Shown in pieces: positions 58,415-64,000 of a stretch of 64,000 nucleotides of DNA (within the stretch, counting starts at the first letter, position 1; each line of letters starts with the position of its first letter). The position numbers and the translations under genes are program-made. The notes beneath the pieces are model-generated. The model was not told the origin of the DNA and made no database searches. It saw only the letters and a list, made by a program, of their open reading frames with translations. Origin of the DNA: Candidatus Uhrbacteria bacterium (GTDB lineage: Bacteria > Patescibacteriota > Patescibacteriia > 2-12-FULL-60-25); NCBI GenBank assembly GCA_008363075.1, contig RHKK01000002.1, forward strand, positions 1 to 64,000. The letters are read 5' to 3'.

Positions 58415-59680
58415 ATGCGCCAATCGCGATTGTTTACGAAAACCTCAAAAAACGTCCCGCACGACGCGGATTCGGTGAACGCCAAATACCTCACGCAAGG
58501 CGGATTCGTCCATCAGGAGATGGCCGGCGTGTATTCGTGGTTGCCGCTCGGGCTTCGCGTCTTGCGCAAAATCGAAACGATCATCCGCGAGGAGCTCGAC
58601 AAGCTCGGCGCACAGGAAATCCTCATGTCCGCGCTGCAACCCAAGGAGAGCTGGGAAAAGACCGGCCGTTGGGACACCGTCGACGTGTTGTTCAAGGTCC
58701 CGTCGCAAACCGGCAAGGAATACGCGCTCGGACCCACGCATGAGGAAATCGTGACGCCGCTTGTCAAATCGTTCGTGCAATCGTACAAGGATTTGCCGGT
58801 CGCGGTGTATCAGATCCAGAGCAAGTTTCGCGACGAGTTGCGCGCCAAGTCCGGCGTGCTGCGCGGCCGCGAGTTCGGCATGAAGGATTTGTATTCGTTC
58901 CATCTCACGCAGGAAGATCTCGAAGCGTATTATCGCAAGGTGCTTGAGACGTATCTCACGATTTTCACGCGTTGCGGATTGGAGGCGAAGGTCGTCGAGG
59001 CGTCCGGTGGCGCGTTCACGAAAAAATTCTCGCACGAGTTTCAGGTGCTCACGCCGGCAGGCGAGGACAAGGTTCTCACGTCCGAGCACGGTTCCTTCGC
59101 GCAGAATTGTGAAATCGCCACGTTGAAAGAAGGGGATAAAAATCCGGAAAACGGCGAGCCGCTGTTTTGTTCGACCGGTGTCGAAGTGGGCAACATTTTC
59201 GATTTGAGCTCCAAATTCGCCGAGGCGTTCGATCTTGCCGTGACCGACGAGAACGGGGAGCGTCGCACCGTCGTGATGGGATGCTACGGCGTAGGCACGA
59301 CGCGCCTCGTCGGCACGATCGTCGAGGCGTCGCATGACGACAAAGGCATCATCTGGCCGATCGCCGTCTCGCCGTATCATGTTCACCTCGTGTCGTTACG
59401 ATCAAAAGACGAGGAGACGCAGTCACGTATCAACGCCGTTTCACAGGAGATCTACGAAGGCTTGTGGGCCGAGGGTGTCGAAGTATTGTGGGATGATCGA
59501 GACGCGTCGCCGGGCGAGAAATTCGCGGATGCGGATCTCATTGGCTTGCCGCTCCGCCTCGTCGTTTCGGAAAAGACGTTGAAGGAGGATTCCATCGAAT
59601 GGAAACCGCGCAATGAATCGGAGGCGACGCTGATCGATACGGAAGATATCATCGAAAAAGTGAAGGGAATGATGGAATAA
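58415..59680 (+). CDS. proS: prolyl-tRNA synthetase, short form without editing insertion
   Basis: 421 residues against ~570 for the usual bacterial form. Class II motif 1 (EMAGVYSWLPLGLRVLRKIE), motif 2 (KFRDELRAKSGVLRGREFGM, KDLYSFH), and motif 3 (VMGCYGVGTTRLVGTIVEA) are present, followed by the anticodon-binding domain (DDRDASPGEKFADADLIGLP). The INS/YbaK-like editing domain between motifs 2 and 3 is missing, as in many reduced genomes, so mis-charged Ala-tRNA-Pro would need a trans editor. Convergent with the HU gene. Confidence 0.95.
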   Translation: MRQSRLFTKTSKNVPHDADSVNAKYLTQGGFVHQEMAGVYSWLPLGLRVLRKIETIIREELDKLGAQEILMSALQPKESWEKTGRWDTVDVLFKVPSQTGKEYALGPTHEEIVTPLVKSFVQSYKDLPVAVYQIQSKFRDELRAKSGVLRGREFGMKDLYSFHLTQEDLEAYYRKVLETYLTIFTRCGLEAKVVEASGGAFTKKFSHEFQVLTPAGEDKVLTSEHGSFAQNCEIATLKEGDKNPENGEPLFCSTGVEVGNIFDLSSKFAEAFDLAVTDENGERRTVVMGCYGVGTTRLVGTIVEASHDDKGIIWPIAVSPYHVHLVSLRSKDEETQSRINAVSQEIYEGLWAEGVEVLWDDRDASPGEKFADADLIGLPLRLVVSEKTLKEDSIEWKPRNESEATLIDTEDIIEKVKGMME

Positions 59681-59709
59681 AAAACTCCCCCGCGATGCGG
59701 GGGAGTTTT
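59681..59709. terminator. bidirectional terminator between proS and HU
   Basis: Thirteen-pair stem aaaactcccccgc / gcgggggagtttt with gat loop; T-runs on both sides serve both genes. Confidence 0.95.
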
Positions 59710-59716
59710 GTGTGTC

Positions 59717-60070
59717 TTACATCGACGGCACCGAAGGCGCTTCCGGAGTACTCGGAGTGGCCGGAGCCGGAGCGGATGAAGCTGCGGCGCCGGTGTGCTT
59801 GAGCGCGTCCTTGAGGCCTTTGCCGGCCTTGAACTTGGGGACCGTGACCGCGCCGATCTGGATCTTCTCCGACGGATTTTGCGGGTTGACGCCCATGCGG
59901 GCGGCGCGCGTCTTGGCCATGAACGCGCCGAAACCGGCGATGTTCACTTCCCCCCCGGATTTCAGGGTGTTGGTCACGACGTCCACGAACGCCTCGACCA
60001 TGTCCTCGGCCTGCTTTTTGGTCACGCCGACCTTGTCCGAGAGGTGGTTGATGAGTTCTGCCTTGTTCAT
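59717..60070 (-). CDS. hup: HU-family DNA-binding protein with Ala/Pro/Ser tail
   Basis: 117 residues from ATG 60070. HU/IHF fold: MNKAELINHLSDKVGVTKKQ, AEDMVEAFVDVVTNTLKSGG, EVNIAGFGAFMAKTRAARMG, VNPQNPSEKIQIGAVTVPKF, KAGKGLKDAL. All core residues of the DNA-binding arm are present. After residue ~92 there is a ~25-residue tail rich in Ala, Pro and Ser (GAAASSAPAPATPSTPEAPS), unlike basic tails of other long HU proteins. It is an abundant nucleoid protein. The upstream frame start at 60103 is ignored. Confidence 0.95.
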   Translation of the reverse strand: MNKAELINHLSDKVGVTKKQAEDMVEAFVDVVTNTLKSGGEVNIAGFGAFMAKTRAARMGVNPQNPSEKIQIGAVTVPKFKAGKGLKDALKHTGAAASSAPAPATPSTPEAPSVPSM

Positions 60071-60101
60071 AAGAGTGTGGTTTCTAATGAATGATAAAAC
60101 C

Positions 60102-60131
60102 ACACTACCATTTTTTCGCTAAGATTGGCAA
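60102..60131 (-). promoter_or_regulatory. probable HU promoter
   Basis: On the minus strand, ttgcca (60126-60131), an 18-base spacer and tagtgt (60102-60107), about 32 bases before the start. Confidence 0.5.
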
Positions 60132-60161
60132 ACGGGTGTCAAGGGAGGGTCAAGTAGTATC

Positions 60162-60181
60162 AAAAAACCGCCTTACAGCGG
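60162..60181 (-). terminator. terminator of the 104-aa gene
   Basis: On the minus strand, ccgc-tgtaag-gcgg then six T, directly at the gene's stop codon. Confidence 0.8.
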
Positions 60182-60496
60182 TCAGTAGTCGTTCGCGGTG
60201 AGGATGGCCATCTTTGCCGCATTGAGCGGGAACTCCGGAGAGGAGCCGCTCACGACCTTGAAGTCCCGACATCGCTTGCACAGCTCACGTCGAAACATGA
60301 AATACCCGGGCGGCCATCCGCAGGCCTTGTGCGTCTCCTCGACGATGTACGCGACATGCTCGAGCGCCTCGAGGAAATCCGGTGAGGGATTCGGATGGCG
60401 CTCGGACAATATGATGCGAAACTCTGGAATACGATCGGGCCGCGCCGCGGCGGGTCCCGCAAAATACACGAGCAAGTCGTCTTCCTGATCGAGCAT
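60182..60496 (-). CDS. unknown protein (104 aa) with CxxC
   Basis: Starts at ATG 60496 with gaggaggt seven bases upstream. The product is MLDQEDDLLVYFAGPAAARP, then IPEFRIILSERHPNPSPDFL, EALEHVAYIVEETHKACGWP, PGYFMFRRELCKRCRDFKVV. One CxxC (CKRC) follows a helix. Neutral to acidic, no membrane helix. I recognise no family. Own promoter and terminator, so a single-gene unit. Confidence 0.65.
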   Translation of the reverse strand: MLDQEDDLLVYFAGPAAARPDRIPEFRIILSERHPNPSPDFLEALEHVAYIVEETHKACGWPPGYFMFRRELCKRCRDFKVVSGSSPEFPLNAAKMAILTANDY

Positions 60497-60514
60497 GAAG
60501 ACCTCCTCGAAGAT

Positions 60515-60544
60515 AGACTATCCGGATGTTGTCTAGAGAGTCAA
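60515..60544 (-). promoter_or_regulatory. promoter of the 104-aa gene
   Basis: On the minus strand, ttgact (60539-60544), 18 bases, tagtct (60515-60520). Confidence 0.6.
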
Positions 60545-60606
60545 AAAAACCCGCCATGGAAGACGGATCAGTCGCGCGAGGGCGGCCCTTCTTTCTTCTC
60601 GGCCCA

Positions 60607-60699
60607 TTACCCCATGAGGACGATCACGACCCCAAGCGGGACGCCGATGAACACGCCCTCGAAGAGGGCGTGCAGCGCTGCGGTGTAGAGCCAGTCCAT
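60607..60699 (-). CDS. 30-residue single-helix membrane peptide
   Basis: ATG 60699 with ggaggt six bases upstream; stop TAA at 60607. The product, MDWLYTAALHALFEGVFIGV followed by PLGVVIVLMG, is almost entirely one hydrophobic helix. The strong ribosome site and position as last gene of a small operon support real expression. Small membrane peptides of this size may be regulators of membrane enzymes or toxins; nothing here distinguishes these. Confidence 0.6.
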   Translation of the reverse strand: MDWLYTAALHALFEGVFIGVPLGVVIVLMG

Positions 60700-60722
60700 G
60701 ATCAAACCTCCGTGAACGCGGG

Positions 60723-60896
60723 TCAGGGGCGATTGGGTACCGCATCGAAGGACGCGAGTAGCTCCCGCGTGGCGCGCACGTAGGCTTCGGCCCATTGGAT
60801 CGTCTTGCGACGCCGTTCTCGAGACTTCGGCGAGTTCACGTCGACGAAGACCGCGCGACTTCGGTTGCGGCGTTTCCGCGTTCGCCGACGCGTCAC
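60723..60896 (-). CDS. small basic protein (57 aa)
   Basis: GTG 60896 overlaps the preceding stop (GTGA) and is preceded by ggaggaag. The product begins VTRRRTRKRRNRSRAVFVDV and continues NSPKSRERRRKTIQWAEAYV RATRELLASFDAVPNRP. The Arg-rich N-terminus suggests nucleic-acid binding; the C-terminal half is an amphipathic helix. Translational coupling to the 74-residue gene is clear. No family recognised. Confidence 0.6.
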   Translation of the reverse strand: MTRRRTRKRRNRSRAVFVDVNSPKSRERRRKTIQWAEAYVRATRELLASFDAVPNRP

Positions 60897-61117
60897 GACT
60901 TCCTCCGTTCGTCGGGCGGCACCCAGAGGTACTCCGGCGGGATGAACTCGAGTCCGTGGATGCGTATGTCGCGCTCCTCGCTCTTCACCGCGGTCGGGCC
61001 ATATCGGCGTTCGCGGTAGAGCGCGATGATGAGGCGTTCCTCCGTCTCTTGCGACTCGTCCACGTCGTCGACCCCGCACTCTCCCGGATCGCGTTTCGGT
61101 TTGGAATGTTCGGACAT
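60893..61117 (-). CDS. small acidic protein (74 aa)
   Basis: ATG 61117 with ggaggt five bases upstream. The product is MSEHSKPKRDPGECGVDDVD, ESQETEERLIIALYRERRYG, PTAVKSEERDIRIHGLEFIP, PEYLWVPPDERRKS. The C-terminal part (IHGLEFIPPEYLWVPPDERR) looks like a conserved peptide or interaction motif. It is the first gene of a three-gene small-protein operon with a good promoter. Function unknown. Confidence 0.65.
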   Translation of the reverse strand: MSEHSKPKRDPGECGVDDVDESQETEERLIIALYRERRYGPTAVKSEERDIRIHGLEFIPPEYLWVPPDERRKS

Positions 61118-61134
61118 CAATCACCTCCGCGCTC

Positions 61135-61163
61135 AAGGTACGAAACGGGCTGCAATCAGTCAA
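61135..61163 (-). promoter_or_regulatory. promoter of the small-protein operon
   Basis: On the minus strand, ttgact (61158-61163), 17 bases, tacctt (61135-61140), 17 bases before ATG 61117. Confidence 0.7.
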
Positions 61164-61190
61164 AATGCTTGCTCACCATTGATGAAACTT

Positions 61191-61559
61191 CTATTCCTCT
61201 TCATCCTCCTCCCAGGGCTTACGTTCCGCGATACGTTTTAACAAGTCGTCGATTTCCCGCCGGTCCGCGACATCCTCTTCGGCCCGTTTGCGGAGCGCCC
61301 GTTCCAATTTCCGTCCGAGCTCGCTTACATGTCGTTTTTGCGCCCGCCTTTCCTCCATGGCTTTTTTGTAGTCCGTGACGAGCTTCATCACGGCCGGATC
61401 AATCCGATGCTCGTCCCGGTGGAGGAGATCAAGCGCTTCGTCGATCGCGTCCACATTTTCCTGCAGTCGTTGCTGCTTTTCTCGCTCACGTTCGTAGGCC
61501 TCAAACGCCGCATCTTCCGCCGAGCGTGGCGTTTCCGGCGGCTTGTGTTTTTCGCTCAT
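61191..61559 (-). CDS. coiled-coil protein of unknown function (122 aa)
   Basis: Highly charged and helical throughout: SAEDAAFEAYEREREKQQRL, QENVDAIDEALDLLHRDEHR, AVMKLVTDYKKAMEERRAQK, RHVSELGRKLERALRKRAEE, DVADRREIDDLLKRIAERKP. It ends in an acidic run. Heptad spacing predicts a long coiled coil. No membrane or signal segment. It lies downstream of the RNase Y gene on the same strand, separated by a terminator. Confidence 0.65.
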   Translation of the reverse strand: MSEKHKPPETPRSAEDAAFEAYEREREKQQRLQENVDAIDEALDLLHRDEHRIDPAVMKLVTDYKKAMEERRAQKRHVSELGRKLERALRKRAEEDVADRREIDDLLKRIAERKPWEEDEEE

Positions 61560-61593
61560 ATAGACCGAGTGTAAGTTCCGCGCGACGAAAAGA

Positions 61594-61615
61594 AAACCCG
61601 CCGTTCGACGGGTTT
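61594..61615 (-). terminator. RNase Y terminator
   Basis: aaacccg-ccgttcga-cgggttt, with a T-rich tail (tttctttt) on the minus strand, about 20 bases after the stop. Confidence 0.8.
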
Positions 61616-61634
61616 GTATGTTTTGGGCCGATTT

Positions 61635-63191
61635 TTATTTCGCGTATTCGATCACGCGTTGTTCGCGGATGAGTGTGACGCGTACTTCGCCGGGGAATTT
61701 CATCTCGCTGGCGATCTTGTCCGCGATCTGGCGGGCGAGTTTTGCGGCTTGATAATCATCCACTTCTTTCGGATTGACGAACACGCGCAGCTCGCGGCCG
61801 GCCTGGATCGCGTAGACCTTGTCCACGCCTTCAAACGAAGAAGCGGCGTTCTCCAATTCTTGCAGGCGCTTCACGTACAGCTCGAGCGAGTCCTTGCGCG
61901 CGCCGGGTCGTGCGCCGGAAATCGCATCCGCCGCTTTGACGATAATCGCCTCGAGCGTCTTCGGTTTGTCCTCGTGATGACCGATGCTTTGATAGCAAAT
62001 CTCTTCCGGAAAGCCGAATTTTTGCAAGATCTTGTAGCCGATTTCCGGATGCGATCCCTGCATGTCATGGTCCACGGCCTTGCCCACGTCGTGCAACAAA
62101 CCGCCGAGTTTGCACACATGCACGTTCGCACCGAGCTCCTCGCCGAGCATGGCGGAAATGCGTGCAACTTCCATGGAATGCAAGAGAGCGTTCTGCCCGT
62201 AACTTGTACGGAACTTGAGTCGTCCCAAAATTGAGATCAGCTTCGGATCGATGCCGGACGGCGAGATACCGAGATCGTAGAGCGCATCTTCGCCCGCCTT
62301 GCGGATATCGAGAACAAGTTCGCGCTTGGCCTCGTCCACGAACTCCTCGACGCGTCCCGGATGAATACGGCCGTCCGCGATCAGTTTTTCGAGCGCACGC
62401 TTCGTGACCTGCCGGCGGATGGGGGAGAAGCCCGAAATCGTCACGACGTTCGGCGTGTCGTCCACGATCAGCTCGCAACCCGTCAGCAGCTCGATCGCCT
62501 TGATGTTGCGTCCCTCGCGACCGATGATACGTCCCTTCATTTCCTCCGTCGGCAATTCGACATACGTCGTCGTCGTTTCGCAGACATGTGACGATGCCTG
62601 ACGCTGGATCGCCGTCGCAAGAATATTTTTCGCGCGCTTGTCGATCTCGTCCGCGGTGATCTCGTCAAGCTTGCGCACGCGCGCCATGAGCGCCTCGGAA
62701 TGATGCTCTTCGATTTCCGCAAGCAAACGATTCAGCGCCGATTCGCGGTCAAGATTTGCGACCTCTTCCAGCTTCGCGATGGCCCGCAGCTTCAACTCCT
62801 CGACGTGCTTATGCGCCTCTTCCGCCTTCTGTCGGGCCTGCTCCACGTCTTCCTTTGCTTTGTCGATATCCAAAAGTTTTGCGCTGACCGTCTGTTCGCG
62901 TTCAAGGAGTGCCTGCTGTTGTTTCTTGAGATCTTCAAGCGCCCGCTTCTCCTCGACGCGGGCTTCTTCCAAAATCTTGATGGCTTTGTCTTTGGCTTTT
63001 GCAAGTGCTTCGGCTTCGCGGCGCTCCGCGTCTTTTAAAAGATCCGAAGCCTTCCGTTCGGCTTCGGCGATTTTGTCTTGCGCGTCGGAGAGCTTGCGGC
63101 GATGCGAGGCTCCCCGCAGCGCGTAACCGATGGCGAGCCCGAGCGCGGCTCCTCCCGCGAGGGCGATGATGACAAACAAAGCGTTATTCAT
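61635..63191 (-). CDS. rny: ribonuclease Y
   Basis: 518 residues from ATG 63191. Membrane-anchored endoribonuclease that initiates mRNA decay. One N-terminal helix (NNALFVIIALAGGAALGLAI) is followed by a ~170-residue coiled coil (DAQDKIAEAERKASDLLKDA ...), a KH domain (KGRIIGREGRNIKAIELLTG), and an HD domain with catalytic HD in LGGLLHDVGKAVDHD and IGHHEDK. Length matches the family. The frame's upstream extension to 63281 is repeat and intergenic DNA. It substitutes for RNase E in many bacteria. Confidence 0.95.
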   Translation of the reverse strand: MNNALFVIIALAGGAALGLAIGYALRGASHRRKLSDAQDKIAEAERKASDLLKDAERREAEALAKAKDKAIKILEEARVEEKRALEDLKKQQQALLEREQTVSAKLLDIDKAKEDVEQARQKAEEAHKHVEELKLRAIAKLEEVANLDRESALNRLLAEIEEHHSEALMARVRKLDEITADEIDKRAKNILATAIQRQASSHVCETTTTYVELPTEEMKGRIIGREGRNIKAIELLTGCELIVDDTPNVVTISGFSPIRRQVTKRALEKLIADGRIHPGRVEEFVDEAKRELVLDIRKAGEDALYDLGISPSGIDPKLISILGRLKFRTSYGQNALLHSMEVARISAMLGEELGANVHVCKLGGLLHDVGKAVDHDMQGSHPEIGYKILQKFGFPEEICYQSIGHHEDKPKTLEAIIVKAADAISGARPGARKDSLELYVKRLQELENAASSFEGVDKVYAIQAGRELRVFVNPKEVDDYQAAKLARQIADKIASEMKFPGEVRVTLIREQRVIEYAK

Positions 63192-63199
63192 ACGAATAC

Positions 63200-63228
63200 G
63201 CCGGCAGGCAGGCTCCGCCAAAGGCGGA
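63200..63228. repeat. short hairpin cluster upstream of rny
   Basis: gccggcaggcaggc is followed by the palindrome tccgccaaaggcgga. The class is common between genes in these genomes. The rest of 63192-63352 holds no convincing gene. Confidence 0.6.
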
Positions 63229-63352
63229 CGAGCGTTCTCGGGTCTGGTCGTTCGCTCTTGGGTTTTCGCGCACCATCTCAACCGGATCTTCGCTCAAAAA
63301 CGGGGGAATCGATGACGTGGACTTCCTGCGCAACCGGTCGTTCAAAGGGTTG

Positions 63353-64000
63353 TTATTGCGTCTTGAGGCTACCAAGCGCCTGATCCTTCGTCAATCCGTC
63401 TATCTGCAACGCGTCCCGCACGTCATATCCGCCGATCTTCGTCCTTCGTAACTCGAGGCAATACCCGCCCACGCCGAGTGCGCGGCCAATGTCATCCGCA
63501 AGAGATCGGATGTAAGTCCCGCTCGAACATTTCACGTTGATCTTCAAATCGGGCCATCTGTAATCTGTGATCTGTAATCTGTAAACTTTTACAAATTTCT
63601 TCGGCCGCATCTCTTCCGTGGCTTTTCCCGTTCGGGCCAAATCGTACAATTTTTTTCCGCCGATCTTTTTCGCGCTGTGTAATGGCGCGAGCTGTTCATA
63701 TCCGCCGCGGAATCGAGCCAACGCCTCCTCGATATCATCCCGACCGACCGGAGGGAGCGGAGGGATCACTTCGAAGGGATCCCTCGGCTCACGTTGTTCG
63801 CTCGGGATGATTTGAGTGATCAACCCCTCCACGTCAAACGTATCGCTCGACGCACCGAGCCGGATGGTCGCCTCATATTCTTTGTCCAACCCGACGAGTG
63901 CCGTGAGTTTTTTCGTGCCTTTGCCGATCCCGAGGATCAGCAATCCCGTCGCGAACGGATCGAGCGTGCCCGCGTGTCCGATCCGGCGGATCTTTAAAAT
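63353..64000 (-). CDS. truB: tRNA pseudouridine-55 synthase, 5' end beyond window
   Basis: Makes pseudouridine 55 in the T-loop of tRNAs. The visible 215 residues begin inside IGHAGTLDPFATGLLILGIG, which holds the catalytic Asp. GKGTKKLTALVGLDKEYEAT (motif I/IIa), APLHSAKKIGGKKLYDLART, KCSSGTYIRSLADDIGRALG and AYCLELRRTKIG-like GGYCLELRRTKIGGYDVRDA follow. The short C-terminal part ends without a PUA domain, as in short TruB forms. The strand before CSSGTYIRSL reads VYRLQITDYRWPDL, encoded by a reiterated-word repeat, in place of the usual connecting loop. Upstream part not in window. Confidence 0.94.
   Translation of the reverse strand: MLKIRRIGHAGTLDPFATGLLILGIGKGTKKLTALVGLDKEYEATIRLGASSDTFDVEGLITQIIPSEQREPRDPFEVIPPLPPVGRDDIEEALARFRGGYEQLAPLHSAKKIGGKKLYDLARTGKATEEMRPKKFVKVYRLQITDYRWPDLKINVKCSSGTYIRSLADDIGRALGVGGYCLELRRTKIGGYDVRDALQIDGLTKDQALGSLKTQ
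63556..63585. repeat. reiterated-word repeat inside truB
   Basis: atctgta / atctgtg words recur four times in 30 bases in frame, giving YRLQITDYR on the minus strand. The same words make up the arrays at 1521-1605 and 50141-50207. Confidence 0.85.

Noticed and set aside
63184-63375. 63-residue minus-strand frame between truB and rny
   Set aside because: Largely repeat-derived, no ribosome site, and it overlaps the rny start.
1-64000. Alternative genetic code with TGA read as glycine
   Set aside because: TGA ends many genes with complete family lengths and forms ATGA overlaps with the next start, for example dgkA-ftsA and pilin fusion-giant gene.

Overview
The window is bacterial and almost entirely coding. 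It uses the standard genetic code: TGA ends many genes, often as ATGA overlaps with the next start. Short proS without the editing insertion, stand-alone small proteins, giant cysteine-rich surface proteins with a two-helix pilin-like N-terminus, a DUF4349 protein, RNase Y and many dispersed hairpin repeats together suggest Patescibacteria (Candidate Phyla Radiation), perhaps Uhrbacteria-like. That placement is an inference; no 16S rRNA is present. Most of the window is GC-rich. The first ~600 bases are strikingly AT-rich, and ~54.85-56.55 kb is even richer in G+C than its surroundings.

Layout. 0-0.7 kb: the 5' part of radA on the minus strand, ending at a dispersed repeat. 0.7-9.8 kb: surface proteins, including a dockerin-like and a cohesin-like protein side by side, a 1701-residue repeat protein with two peptidase S74 domains, and a LytR_C protein. 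9.8-17.7 kb: housekeeping genes (miaB, miaA, pyrH, an EVE protein, a nucleotidyltransferase, lepB, hisS, rpsU, yqeY). 17.7-32.6 kb: a surface operon of two pilin-hairpin fusions (650 and 3347 aa) and three membrane-anchored thrombospondin-type-3 proteins. It runs on into ybeY, dgkA and ftsA; ftsZ follows with its own promoter, then nrdR, an HtrA protease and pyk. 39.4-50.7 kb: mostly minus strand, with a fatty-acid hydroxylase, an unknown protein, tRNA-Asp beside a GIY-YIG nuclease, a CYTH-kinase fusion, split transketolase, DUF4349, two secreted proteins sharing an unnamed domain (one with a cupredoxin), rpe and rpiB. 50.7-54.9 kb: ileS, a coiled-coil protein, tRNA-Arg and tRNA-Lys. 54.9-56.6 kb: a mosaic of broken foreign genes. 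56.6-64 kb: small genes with clear Shine-Dalgarno sites (including an orphan RNA polymerase alpha-CTD protein), proS, HU, a cluster of tiny proteins, rny and truB.

How the genes fit together. Transketolase halves, Rpe and RpiB give most of a non-oxidative pentose phosphate pathway beside pyruvate kinase. MiaB and MiaA make ms2i6A37. FtsA, FtsZ and DgkA serve division and envelope. About 20 kb encodes secreted or anchored surface proteins, consistent with a life dependent on attachment to other cells.

The strongest unexplained signals are four. First, a family of locus-specific reiterated-word palindromes lies between genes and also in frame inside genes. Second, a GIY-YIG gene separates a 30-nt duplicated 5' piece of tRNA-Asp from the intact tRNA. 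Third, there is an adjacent cohesin/dockerin pair. Fourth, two pilin-hairpin giant proteins are encoded in tandem.
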